Notes: generated by a model from the sequence alone, not told the origin. A DNA stretch of 14,969 nucleotides from SG8-41 sp035574195 (GCA_035574195.1 DATLZE010000155.1:1-14969), one strand, 5' to 3'; numbered from the stretch's first letter, positions 7,677 to 14,351 are shown. Numbers and translations are program-made.

Positions 7677-8062
7677 TGGCGCTCAAGTTGACGCTCGCCG
7701 AGGCGCGGGAGATGGGCTTGCCCGGCCGCCGCTCGCTCGAGATCGTCTCGGGCGAGAAGGGCGCGCGCGCGGTGACGCTGCGGCTGGTCGAGATCCCGGT
7801 GCCGCGCCCGGGCGAGACGCCGCGCGGGGCGCACCGCCACGCGGACTTCGAGGAGTGCATCTACGTGCTCTCGGGCGAAGGCGTGACCGAGGCCGACAGC
7901 GGGCGCTATCCCCTGAAAGCCGGCGACACGATCCTGATCCCGCCGGGAGAGGCGCACGTGACGCGCAACACCGGCACCGAGCCGCTGGTGCTGCTGTGCT
8001 TCTTTCCCGTAGCCGACGTCGCTGCGCGCAGCACGCGGGAGAGGAGCGAGGGAAAAATTTAG
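7676..8062 (+). CDS. Small cupin-domain protein
   Basis: This 128-residue single-domain cupin has both metal motifs. Motif 1 is G46 to G67 with His53, His55 and Glu59; motif 2 is G-x5-P-x-G-x2-H-x3-N with Gly83, Pro89, Gly91, His94 and Asn98. Such proteins bind Fe, Mn, Ni or Zn and act as isomerases, oxygenases, lyases or binding proteins. The ATG overlaps the creatininase-family stop codon by one base, the tightest coupling in the window, so the two products probably work in the same step or adjacent steps. The last ~12 residues (RSTRERSEGKI) are polar and probably disordered. No function is assigned. Confidence 0.9.
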   Translation: MALKLTLAEAREMGLPGRRSLEIVSGEKGARAVTLRLVEIPVPRPGETPRGAHRHADFEECIYVLSGEGVTEADSGRYPLKAGDTILIPPGEAHVTRNTGTEPLVLLCFFPVADVAARSTRERSEGKI

Positions 8063-8190
8063 CCCCGGAGAACACGGAGAAAATTACGGAACGCGCGATT
8101 CGAGTCCCGTCCCGCACATTTCCGCCGCTCCCTGGTTCGGTTGCCGGCATCCGGCTTTGAAGCGCTCCATGTGCTCCGTGACTCCCGTGG
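8063..8190. repeat. Inverted CACGGAG / CTCCGTG repeat pair with central hairpin
   Basis: The 145-bp gap after the cupin gene begins with CCCCGGAG-AA-CACGGAG (8063-8079) and ends with the inverse pattern, CTCCGTG-A-CTCCCGTGG (8174-8190). Aligned as inverted repeats over about 24 bases, the arms match at roughly two-thirds of positions. In between is a 5-bp perfect hairpin, GCCGG (8143-8147), loop CAT, CCGGC (8151-8155), followed by TTT. Comparable CTCCGTG words occur near 6855 and a TTCCGTG near 12476. I read this as an intergenic interspersed repeat; a weak attenuator is also possible. Confidence 0.45.
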
Positions 8191-8207
8191 CCCGATCCTG
8201 ATCTTCG

Positions 8208-9185
8208 ATGCCCTTCGACGTCCTTTGCCTGCGGCCCGAGGCCGACTTCAAGCGCGTGGGGGTAGAGCCGCCCGCCGCGCTTTCCATCGCCTACCGCCGT
8301 CCCGACGATCCAGAGCTCGCCACGCTGATGAGAAGCGCGCGCGCGCTCCTCATCCCCGCGGTCGGGCCGAAGCTCGCGGCATCGCTGTTCGAAGGCGGGC
8401 GGCTCGAGCTGGTGCAGGTCACCGGCGCGGGCGTCGACCGTCTGGACGAGCCGGCGATGAGGCGCCTCGGCATTCCGGTCGCGAACGTACCCGGCGGCAG
8501 CAATTCAGCGGTGGCCGAATACGCGGTCGGCTGCGCGATCGTGCTGTTGCGGCGGCTCCTCTGGGCCGACGCGGAGATCCGCGGTGCCAACTACGTCTCG
8601 GCGCGCGGGCGCCTGGTGATGGACAACCTTCCCGGGCTCGAAGGCCTGACGGTCGGGATCGTCGGCTTCGGCACGATCGGGGCCGCCGTCGCCGAGGCGT
8701 TCCGCCGCTTCGGCTGCGAGATCGTCTACCACGATCCCGCGCCGCGCGAGGAGGCGGCTGCCAGGCTCGGGGCGCGGTGCCTGCCGCTCGAGGAGCTGCT
8801 CGCGACGGCCGATATCGTGAGCGTGCACGTGCCGCTCGTGCCACAGACCCGCAACCTCATCGGAGCGCGCCAGCTCGGCTTGATGAAACCCGGGGCGGTG
8901 CTGATACAGGCCTCGCGCGGCGGGGTGGTCAACGAGACCGCGCTCGCCGCCCATCTCAACTCGGGGCGGCTCGCCGGCGCCGCGGTGGACGTGTATTCGG
9001 CCGAGCCGCCGGACACCGATCATCCCCTGCTCGCGCTGGAGGGCGAGGGCGCGCGCCGCCTGCTGCTCACGCCCCACATCGCGGGAGTGACGCGCCAGGC
9101 CTCCGCCCAGCTCTTCCGCGAGGCCTGGGCGAACATCGAGCGCGTGCTGGTGCGGCGGGAGGCGCCGCACAACCGCGTGTACTGA
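8208..9185 (+). CDS. NAD-dependent D-2-hydroxyacid dehydrogenase
   Basis: The 325-residue protein would interconvert a D-2-hydroxyacid and a 2-oxoacid. The NAD fold has GIVGFGTIG (residues 150-158), and Asp176 in YHDP is the acidic residue expected for NAD preference. The catalytic triad is visible as Arg237 (QASRGGVVNE), Glu266 (DVYSAEPP) and His290 (TPHIAGVT). The length and domain order are normal (split substrate domain at both ends, NAD domain in the middle). The start ATG 8208 gives a clean first strand (FDVLCLRP); no strong Shine-Dalgarno precedes it. It lies 145 bp after the cupin gene and 129 bp before the second Gfo/Idh gene, both gaps being repeat-bearing. The substrate is not predictable; phosphoglycerate, glyoxylate/hydroxypyruvate and sugar-acid enzymes all share these motifs. 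Confidence 0.9.
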   Translation: MPFDVLCLRPEADFKRVGVEPPAALSIAYRRPDDPELATLMRSARALLIPAVGPKLAASLFEGGRLELVQVTGAGVDRLDEPAMRRLGIPVANVPGGSNSAVAEYAVGCAIVLLRRLLWADAEIRGANYVSARGRLVMDNLPGLEGLTVGIVGFGTIGAAVAEAFRRFGCEIVYHDPAPREEAAARLGARCLPLEELLATADIVSVHVPLVPQTRNLIGARQLGLMKPGAVLIQASRGGVVNETALAAHLNSGRLAGAAVDVYSAEPPDTDHPLLALEGEGARRLLLTPHIAGVTRQASAQLFREAWANIERVLVRREAPHNRVY

Positions 9186-9228
9186 AAGACAACCGCTCGA
9201 CGTGGAGGCCGCCGAGAGCGCCGTGAAA

Positions 9229-9273
9229 CGCGGAGCGGTGGAGCGGTCGTCCTTCCCCGGACGAGTCTCCGCG
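9229..9273. repeat. Two-tier intergenic stem-loop
   Basis: The outer arms CGCGGAG (9229-9235) and CTCCGCG (9267-9273) are perfectly complementary. They enclose a perfect 6-bp hairpin TCGTCC (9247-9252), loop TTCCCC, GGACGA (9259-9264). It lies between the hydroxyacid dehydrogenase and the second Gfo/Idh gene, 41 bp before the latter's ATG. There is no following T-tract, so it does not look like a standard terminator; an RNA-stabilising element or interspersed repeat is more likely. Confidence 0.5.
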
Positions 9274-9314
9274 TCCTGCGCGTCGGGAAACCGTGCAGAC
9301 CCGAGGTGACTTGA

Positions 9315-10397
9315 ATGAAACGCAAAGAGTTGGGCATCGCGGTGGTCGGCGCCGGGCGCATCGGCACGCTGCGCGCGAAACTCGCCGCGCGGCACCCTGC
9401 GGTGCGCTTTCTCGCTGTCTCCGACCGCGACCCGCAGCGCGCCCGCGCGCTCGCCGAGCAGGCGGGCGCGGGCCTGCACTCCGGCGACAATTTCGAAGTG
9501 ATCGCGCACCCGCAGGTGAACGCGGTGATCGTCTCCACTCCCGAGGGCAGCCACGCCGAGCCGGTGCGCCGTGCGCTCGAGCTGGGAAAGCCGGTGCTGG
9601 TCGAGAAGCCGATTGCGCTCACGCTCGAGGATGCGGATGCGATCCTCGCGACGCTCCGCAGCACCGGCGGCAACCTGCGCATCGGCTACAGCCGCCGCTT
9701 CAAGGAATGCTTTCTGCGCGCCAAGGAGCAACTGCGTCACGGCCGGCTCGGGCGGGTAGTGGGAGCGCTCGCCCGCGTCTACAATTCGCGCGCGCAGGCC
9801 TTCGCGATCCTCGAGCGCGACCCGCACGCGACCCCGGTGATGGATGTGCTCACCTATTACGTGGACCTCATGTGCTGGTTCCTGGAGGGCGCCACGCCGG
9901 TGGAAGTGGTGGCGCGCGGGCAGCATGGCGTGTTCCGCGCGGCGGGTTACGGCGCGCACGACGTCACCTGGGCGATCGTCACTTTCTCCGACGGCGCGGT
10001 GGTGAACCTCGGCATCAGCTACGCGCTGCCGGCGAAATATCCCACCCTCGGCCAATCGGACCGCGTGGAGCTTCTCGGCACCGAGGGTACCATGCTGATC
10101 GACGACGACCACCTCGACCACCTGCTCTACTCCGAGCGCGGCATCCCGCACGCCTACGTGCCGGAGCACCGGGTCGAGATGGCCTTCCTCGGCAGCAACA
10201 CCGCCGGCGACTGGGCGCTCGACGAGTTCTGGGGGCCGCTCGCGAACGAGACGCGCGCCTGGCTCGATCACCTCGTCACCGGGCGCCCCACGGCCCACAC
10301 CACGCCCGAGCAGGCGCGGGTCAACCTCGAAACGACGATCGCCATCGAGCGCTCGGCGGCGAGCGGAAAACCGGTCAGGCTGCCCCTCGAAACTTGA
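9315..10397 (+). CDS. Gfo/Idh/MocA family oxidoreductase (second copy, inositol dehydrogenase-like)
   Basis: The 360-residue protein has an N-terminal Rossmann fold with VVGAGRIG (residues 10-17), Asp37 after strand 2 (SDRDP, suggesting NAD) and the family lysine in VEKPIAL (96-102; Lys98). RIGYSRRF (122-129) and the order of blocks resemble myo-inositol 2-dehydrogenase-type enzymes. At the place where family members have D-x3-H-x2-D, this protein reads DVLTYYVD (177-184), so Tyr181 replaces the usual catalytic His. GAGGTG six bases before the ATG is a good Shine-Dalgarno. It is the last gene of the five-gene run and convergent with hinT 39 bp later. The C-terminal region (QARVNLETTIAIERSAASGKPVRLP) is the normal family end. 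The substrate is unknown; the altered residue may mean a different chemistry or an alternative base. Confidence 0.9.
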   Translation: MKRKELGIAVVGAGRIGTLRAKLAARHPAVRFLAVSDRDPQRARALAEQAGAGLHSGDNFEVIAHPQVNAVIVSTPEGSHAEPVRRALELGKPVLVEKPIALTLEDADAILATLRSTGGNLRIGYSRRFKECFLRAKEQLRHGRLGRVVGALARVYNSRAQAFAILERDPHATPVMDVLTYYVDLMCWFLEGATPVEVVARGQHGVFRAAGYGAHDVTWAIVTFSDGAVVNLGISYALPAKYPTLGQSDRVELLGTEGTMLIDDDHLDHLLYSERGIPHAYVPEHRVEMAFLGSNTAGDWALDEFWGPLANETRAWLDHLVTGRPTAHTTPEQARVNLETTIAIERSAASGKPVRLPLET

Positions 10398-10436
10398 GGC
10401 GGTCTGGCTTTCGCCTCCCGCCCCCCGCCCCTGCGG

Positions 10437-10775
10437 TCAGCCCGGCGGCCAGCGGAACTTGCGGCCAGCGAGCAGATGCAGGTGGAGGTGGAACACGCTC
10501 TGTCCTGCTGCGGCTCCGTTGTTGATCGCGAGCCGGAACGCGTCCTGCACTCCGAGCTCGCGCGCGATTCCGACTGCGGCGAGCAGCAGGTGGCCGAGCA
10601 GCCGCTCGTCCTCGGGCCCGGCGTCGGAGAGCTTGGGAATCTCCTTCTTGGGAACGATCAAGATATGGGTGGGTGCCTGCGGGTTGATGTCGCGGAAGGC
10701 GAGGCATAGCTCGTCCTCGTAGACGATGTCCGCCGGGGCCTCGCGCCGAATGATCTTGCCGAAGATGGTCGTCAC
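10437..10775 (-). CDS. hinT: HIT-family purine nucleoside phosphoramidase (HinT)
   Basis: This 112-residue cytoplasmic protein of the histidine triad superfamily should hydrolyse AMP-lysine-type phosphoramidates and aminoacyl adenylates. The triad HLHLHLL (residues 96-102; His96, His98, His100) is intact and is preceded by the conserved INNGAAAGQSVFH segment. IFGKIIRREAPADIVYEDE at the N-terminus is classic for the HinT branch. The start is GTG at 10775, supported by GGGAGG four to five bases upstream; it is not an ATG. It is divergent from the phasin gene across an AT-rich spacer. The length and both ends match the family. Confidence 0.95.
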   Translation of the reverse strand: MTTIFGKIIRREAPADIVYEDELCLAFRDINPQAPTHILIVPKKEIPKLSDAGPEDERLLGHLLLAAVGIARELGVQDAFRLAINNGAAAGQSVFHLHLHLLAGRKFRWPPG

Positions 10776-10802
10776 GATTCCTCCCTGTGTAATAGCTATA
10801 TG

Positions 10803-10808
10803 ATTATA
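10803..10808 (-). promoter_or_regulatory. hinT: Candidate -10 box for hinT
   Basis: On the minus strand the hexamer is a perfect TATAAT, about 28 bases before the GTG start, leaving room for the GGGAGG ribosome site. The spacing-appropriate -35 region is poor. An 11-bp palindrome GCGAG-A-CTCGC (10836-10846) lies just upstream, between the two divergent promoters, and could be an operator. Confidence 0.45.
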
Positions 10809-10863
10809 AATAGTTTTTTCATTTGAAGTGGCTTCGCGAGACTCGCTTTACAGAGCGCGCCTA

Positions 10864-10874
10864 TTGCATTGCAA
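10864..10874. promoter_or_regulatory. Upstream TGCA dyad (candidate PhaR-type site)
   Basis: TTGCATTGCAA is a palindrome (TTGCA and TGCAA around one base) placed 21 bases upstream of the phasin -35 hexamer. A related 11-mer lies at 10930-10940. TGC-rich dyads before phasin genes are bound by the PHA-responsive repressor PhaR in other proteobacteria; applying that here is inference. Confidence 0.45.
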
Positions 10875-10894
10875 AAAAATTTGGTCAGGTACGC

Positions 10895-10922
10895 TTGACT
10901 TGCCAGTTTTTAACCATATAAT
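10895..10922 (+). promoter_or_regulatory. Sigma70 promoter of the phasin gene
   Basis: The -35 TTGACT (10895-10900, one mismatch to TTGACA) and a perfect -10 TATAAT (10917-10922) are separated by 16 bases. Transcription should begin near 10929-10930, giving a leader of about 60 bases. The surrounding 215 bp is strikingly AT-rich compared with the rest of the window. This is the most consensus-like promoter in the window, fitting an abundant granule protein. Confidence 0.8.
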
Positions 10923-10929
10923 TCGTATT

Positions 10930-10940
10930 GTGCACTGCAA
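10930..10940. promoter_or_regulatory. Downstream TGCA dyad at the phasin transcription start
   Basis: GTGCACTGCAA matches the upstream dyad at 9 of 11 positions (shared core TGCA-Y-TGCAA). It overlaps the expected transcription start, where a bound repressor would block initiation. The centres are 66 bp apart, close to a whole number of helical turns. The regulator identity (PhaR-like) is inference. Confidence 0.5.
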
Positions 10941-10990
10941 CATCAATGGCCCGTTCTTGAAGTAAGTGTTTGTTTTTACAGGAGATGTAT

Positions 10991-11536
10991 ATGTATCAAG
11001 CCCCCGAGCAATTGATCGCCCTCAACAAGGCGAATCTGGAAGCGGCGGCGAAGTTCGCCGAAATCGCGATCCAGGGTGCCGAGCGCATGCTGGACATCCA
11101 GCTCAAGGCCGCGAAGTCCGCGTTCGCGGACACGGTCGAGAGCACCAAGGCACTCGCCGAGGTGAAGGATCTGCAACAGCTCGCCGCGCTCAAGGACACG
11201 CTGGCGCAGCCGGCGATCGAGAAGGCAAGCGCCTACGCGAAGAGCGTCTACGACGCGGCTGCGGCCACCCAGGCCGAGATCGGCAAGCTGGTCGAGGAGC
11301 AGGTCGCCGAGTTCAACCGGCAGGTGGTGGCGGCGCTCGACAAGCTGGCGAAGAGCGCCCCCGCGGGCTCCGAGATCGGCATCGCCGCGCTCAAGTCCGC
11401 GATCACCGCGGTGAACGCCGCCTATGACAACCTGTCGAAGGTCGCCAAGCAGCTGGCGGAAACGACCCAGGCCAACCTGGAGGCGGTCGCCAAGCAGGCG
11501 GTGAACGGCGGGAAGAAGGCGAAGAAATCGGCTTGA
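10991..11536 (+). CDS. Phasin family protein (PHA granule-associated)
   Basis: The 181-residue, almost wholly alpha-helical protein coats polyhydroxyalkanoate granules in the cytoplasm. It matches the phasin_2 type: APEQLIALNKANLEAAAKFAEIAIQGAERMLDIQL at the N-terminus, Ala- and Lys-rich amphipathic heptad-like helices throughout, and a lysine-rich tail (GGKKAKKSA). There are no cysteines and almost no aromatic residues. The start: AGGAG (10980-10984) lies six bases before ATG 10991; ATG 10985 in the same frame abuts the AGGAG and is too close. It has its own strong promoter with flanking dyads and a strong terminator 84 bp after the stop, so it is a single-gene unit. No PHA synthase or PhaR gene is in the window. 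Confidence 0.92.
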   Translation: MYQAPEQLIALNKANLEAAAKFAEIAIQGAERMLDIQLKAAKSAFADTVESTKALAEVKDLQQLAALKDTLAQPAIEKASAYAKSVYDAAAATQAEIGKLVEEQVAEFNRQVVAALDKLAKSAPAGSEIGIAALKSAITAVNAAYDNLSKVAKQLAETTQANLEAVAKQAVNGGKKAKKSA

Positions 11537-11620
11537 AGCGGGACGCGAAGCGCCCGCTTCGAGTCCACGCGCTCGAACGGGACGGATCGGCCGCCGTTCA
11601 ACGCATGGCCGCTGGAAAGA

Positions 11621-11648
11621 AAAGCCCCGGATGACCGGGGCTTTTTAT
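11621..11648. terminator. Intrinsic terminator after the phasin gene
   Basis: The perfect 10-bp stem AAAGCCCCGG (11621-11630) and CCGGGGCTTT (11635-11644) has loop ATGA, and the descending arm runs into a T-rich tract. On the minus strand the opposite arm ends in TTTTCTTT, so it can also end the convergent transcript of the CinA-like gene, which stops at 11702. Confidence 0.93.
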
Positions 11649-11701
11649 TTGCTCCTCGTGCCCGCTGAACGAGAAACAGGCGGCGAGCAATTCGTTCCGC
11701 G

Positions 11702-12463
11702 TCATCGTTTCGCCTCGCGGCTTTCGGTCCACGGAAAGCCGAGCGCGGTGACGCCCTGCTTGAGCACAGCGATCGCGGCTGCCACCTGCTCGGGCTGCCC
11801 GCGCACTCCGAGCTCGATGTGGCGGTCGGGCTCGAGCCGCGGCAGGCTGAACACCTTGATCCCCTCGTGGCGGCCCTGGCACTCCTTCATCAGCTCGATC
11901 AGCTGGCTCTCGCCCGCCCCGCGCACGATGATCGAGGACTCCGCGACGCTCCCCGGCGCGAACAGCTCCCGGTAGCGGGTGTCGAGCACCCACTCCATCA
12001 TCGGCCAGGCCATTTCCGGAAATCCAGGCAGGAAGTGGTGGCCGCGGAAGCTGAAGCCGGGAATGCGATTGTAGGGATTGGGGATGATTTCGGAGCCCTC
12101 CGGAAACTCGCCCATCGCGAGGCGCTGGGGGGTGATCTGCGCTGGGTCGTTGTTGAAGCGCGCCCGGATCTCGGCCTCGGCCTGCGGGTGGAGCTTGAGG
12201 GCGACACCGGCCGCGCGCGCGGCGGCCGCCCGCGTGTGGTCGTCGGGAGTCGCGCCGATGCCGCCGAAGCTGAACACCGCGTCGCGCCCCGCGAACGTGC
12301 GCCGGAGGGTCTCGGTAATGAGCTCGGGATCGTCCCCGAGATACTGCGCCCAGGAGAGCACGAGCCCGCGCGCGCCGAGCAGTTCGATCGCCTTGGCGAG
12401 ATGCCCGTCGCGGCGCTTGCCGCAGAGAATCTCGTCGCCGATGATGATTGCACCGAAGCGCAT
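11702..12463 (-). CDS. CinA N-terminal-domain (MoaB/Mog-like molybdopterin-binding) protein
   Basis: This 253-residue protein has the competence/damage-inducible CinA first domain: IIIGDEILCGKRRDGH (residues 7-21) and FSFGGIGATPDDHT (64-77), the molybdopterin-binding fold signatures. A helper region of about 80 residues follows. The C-terminal nicotinamide mononucleotide deamidase (PncC) domain of full CinA is absent, giving the short form known in many betaproteobacteria. The start at 12463 is chosen because MRFGAIIIGDEIL is the standard beginning; the longer frame to 12559 encodes non-family residues. The Shine-Dalgarno is weak. It lies downstream of the CBS gene (99-bp gap) on the same strand. 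The biochemical role of the short form (pyrophosphatase-like or cofactor handling) is not settled from sequence. Confidence 0.85.
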   Translation of the reverse strand: MRFGAIIIGDEILCGKRRDGHLAKAIELLGARGLVLSWAQYLGDDPELITETLRRTFAGRDAVFSFGGIGATPDDHTRAAAARAAGVALKLHPQAEAEIRARFNNDPAQITPQRLAMGEFPEGSEIIPNPYNRIPGFSFRGHHFLPGFPEMAWPMMEWVLDTRYRELFAPGSVAESSIIVRGAGESQLIELMKECQGRHEGIKVFSLPRLEPDRHIELGVRGQPEQVAAAIAVLKQGVTALGFPWTESREAKR

Positions 12464-12475
12464 ATGGGCCGGGTT

Positions 12476-12545
12476 CCGTGTTCTGTCTAACGGGCTTGGC
12501 GCCGAACGCCAAACTCCCGATACTGGATCTTGAACGCTGAACTGC
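12476..12545. repeat. Spacer with short repeat words
   Basis: The 99-bp gap between the CBS and CinA-like genes contains TTCCGTGTTC, then GAACGCCAAACT and GAACGCTGAACT, two related words separated by about 20 bases. They have no coding support and resemble intergenic interspersed repeat debris. No terminator is visible for the CBS gene. Confidence 0.3.
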
Positions 12546-12562
12546 GCGCGCCGGCGCAAAGC

Positions 12563-12994
12563 TCAGCGGTGAATGTAGGACTCGAGCTCCCGGATGGTCT
12601 GCTGTTGCTCCGAGATCACTTCCTTCACCAGGTCGCCGATCGAGACCACCCCGACGAGGCGCCCGCCTTCCACGACCGGCAGGTGCCGGAAGCGGCCATC
12701 GGTCATGAGCTGCATGCACTCGTCCACCGTCTGCCCGGGCATTACCGTGACCACCTCACTGGTCATGATCTCGCGCACCGGGATGTCGTGCGAGGACTTG
12801 CCGTGCAGGATCACCTTGCGCGCGTAGTCGCGCTCGGAGAGGATGCCGACGATGCGCTCGTTCTCGACCACCACCAGCGCGCCGACGTTCTTCTCCGCCA
12901 TGAGCTTCAGCGCGTCGAAGACGCGCATGTCGGGCGTGGCCGTGTAGATTTCCTTCCTCTCCTTCGCCTGGAGCAGCTGTCTGACGGTCTTCAT
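12563..12994 (-). CDS. Two-CBS-domain protein
   Basis: This 143-residue protein is a tandem CBS pair (Bateman module). CBS1 spans about residues 17-66 (ending GILSERDYARKVI) and CBS2 about 76-128 (IMTSEVVTV, then HLPVVEGGRLVGVVSIGDLVKEVI). Such modules bind adenine nucleotides (AMP, ATP, SAM, NAD) and sense energy or ionic state; with no fused effector it must act through a partner. The short C-terminal tail (QQQTIRELESYIHR) is an amphipathic helix. The start at 12994 follows a G-rich Shine-Dalgarno (GGGGGGA, 6 bases upstream); the frame continues upstream but is not family sequence. The partner is not identifiable. Confidence 0.93.
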   Translation of the reverse strand: MKTVRQLLQAKERKEIYTATPDMRVFDALKLMAEKNVGALVVVENERIVGILSERDYARKVILHGKSSHDIPVREIMTSEVVTVMPGQTVDECMQLMTDGRFRHLPVVEGGRLVGVVSIGDLVKEVISEQQQTIRELESYIHR

Positions 12995-13284
12995 TGCGAT
13001 CCCCCCCGCGGCGCACCGAGCCTGCGAAAGCCCGCGCATTCTGCAGCCAGTGTAGCCAAATTCGGGAATGCGATAAAGCGGCGGGCCGCGCCCTCCTGCC
13101 CGCGGTCCGGGTGGAGCAGGCGGACGCCGGAGCGCGATTCGGCCGCCGGTGGCCGCCGCGCGATGGCCGCGACGATATCGGGCGGCAGCGGCGCTCCGAA
13201 GCAGCTGCCCTGCATTTCCCCGCAGCCCGCCTCCCGCACGATCTCTCTTTGCTCGCGCGTCTCGACCCTCTCGGCGATGGCCGC
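12991..13284 (-). pseudogene. Decayed C-terminal fragment of an EAL-domain (c-di-GMP phosphodiesterase) gene
   Basis: In the minus frame the sequence reads IAERVETREQREIVREAGCGEMQGSCFGAPLPPDIVAAI, which closely follows the end of an EAL domain (usual form VAEGVET...EQ...GC...QGY.F..PLP). Only about 40 residues are recognisable. The EAL, N and DDFG blocks that should lie 150-200 residues earlier are missing, because the preceding DNA is the intact lyase gene. No start codon or ribosome site belongs to it. The Gly after AE is Arg here. Beyond PLPP the frame continues without family similarity to a stop overlapping the CBS start. This explains most of the 373-bp gap between the CBS and lyase genes. 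Confidence 0.6.
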
Positions 13285-13367
13285 GGGCCCGGGGCTCGTC
13301 GCCGCTCGGTGCCCCGAGCACGCCGCCTGGGCGATGCCCCCGGCCTCGCAACCGGGGGAGCCGCCGG

Positions 13368-14351
13368 CTAAGGCTTGCGCGCCTGCTCGATGCGCCTCGC
13401 CCGCTCGAGCAATTGCTGTGCCATGCGCACGCTGGCGATGTCCACCATGCGCCCGTCGAGCTGCACCGCCGCCCTTCCCTCGCGCGCGGCGCGCTCCATC
13501 GCCTCCACCACACGGCGCGCGCGGGCGAGCGTCTCCGGGGCGGGCGTGAACACGCGGTTGGCGAGCTCGACCTGTGCCGGGTGGATCGCGTACTTGCCTT
13601 CGTAGCCGAGCGCTGCCGCGCGCCGCGCGGCAGCGATATAGCCCTCTGCGTCGCGGAAATCGGCGTAGGCGCCGTCCACCGGGCGCAGCCCGTGCGCGCG
13701 GCACGCCACCGCGATGCGCAGCTGCGCGGCGTGCCAGGGATCGCCCGGGTAAAATGCGCGCCGGCCGCCGGTGTCGGGCTCGCCCAGCACGCCGTAATCG
13801 GGTGAGAGCGCCCCGATCTCGGTCGCCGGCGCGCGCAGCGTTGCGGCGAAATCGCCCGCGCCGAAGGCGATCGCCTCGGCGCGCCTGCTCGCCGCCGCGA
13901 TCGCCTCCACGTTGGAGAGCCCGAGCGCGGTCTCGACGATGAGCTCGAGCCCGACGCGCCGCTCGCGGCCGCGCGCCCGCTCGATCTGCGTCACCAGGAG
14001 GTCCAGCGCGTAGACGTCGGCCGCCACGCCCACTTTGGGGATCACCAGGAGATCGAGCCGCGGGCAGTTCTCCACCAGCTCGATCACGTCGCGGTACATC
14101 CAGTGCGTGTCGAGCCCGTTCACGCGCACCGCCACGCTTCTCTCGCCCCATGCGATGTCGTTCAGCGCAGCGACGACGTCGCGGCGCGCGCGCTCCTTGT
14201 CCTCGGGCGCGACCGCATCCTCCAGATCGAGCGTCACCACGTCCGCCGCCGAGCGTGCGGCCTTCTCGAAGAGCGCAGGGGACGTCCCCGGCACATAGAG
14301 CTCGGAGCGGTGCAGTCGCGCGGTCGGCTCGGGAACAGGCGTGAAACTCAT
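13368..14351 (-). CDS. CoA ester lyase, malyl-CoA/beta-methylmalyl-CoA lyase-like (HpcH/HpaI-CitE superfamily)
   Basis: The 327-residue TIM-barrel enzyme should cleave or form malyl-type CoA esters (glyoxylate plus acetyl- or propionyl-CoA). The sequence follows the Rhodobacter Mcl1 type closely from memory: HRSELYVPGTSPALFEKAARSAADVVTLDLEDAVAP (residues 14-49), VRVNGLDT with Arg76, IVETALG with Glu140 and FGAGDFAA with Asp167 as the Mg ligands, then DPWH, VDGAYADF, KYAIHP and GRMVDIAS near the end. The start at 14351 is chosen for the typical MSFTP beginning; GGAG lies nine bases upstream, and the longer frame is unlike the family. It lies 31 bp after the amidase stop, so the two are probably co-transcribed. 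Citramalyl-CoA or (S)-malyl-CoA thioesterase-like activities remain possible. Confidence 0.87.
   Translation of the reverse strand: MSFTPVPEPTARLHRSELYVPGTSPALFEKAARSAADVVTLDLEDAVAPEDKERARRDVVAALNDIAWGERSVAVRVNGLDTHWMYRDVIELVENCPRLDLLVIPKVGVAADVYALDLLVTQIERARGRERRVGLELIVETALGLSNVEAIAAASRRAEAIAFGAGDFAATLRAPATEIGALSPDYGVLGEPDTGGRRAFYPGDPWHAAQLRIAVACRAHGLRPVDGAYADFRDAEGYIAAARRAAALGYEGKYAIHPAQVELANRVFTPAPETLARARRVVEAMERAAREGRAAVQLDGRMVDIASVRMAQQLLERARRIEQARKP

Noticed and set aside
8094..8121. tRNA-like T-arm (ATTCGAGTCCC) in the gap after the cupin gene
   Set aside because: The five bases flanking the TTCGAGT loop do not pair, and no acceptor, D or anticodon arm can be drawn upstream.
8505..10298. 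597-codon minus-strand frame
   Set aside because: It is antisense to the hydroxyacid dehydrogenase and second Gfo/Idh genes; both plus-strand genes have full catalytic motifs.
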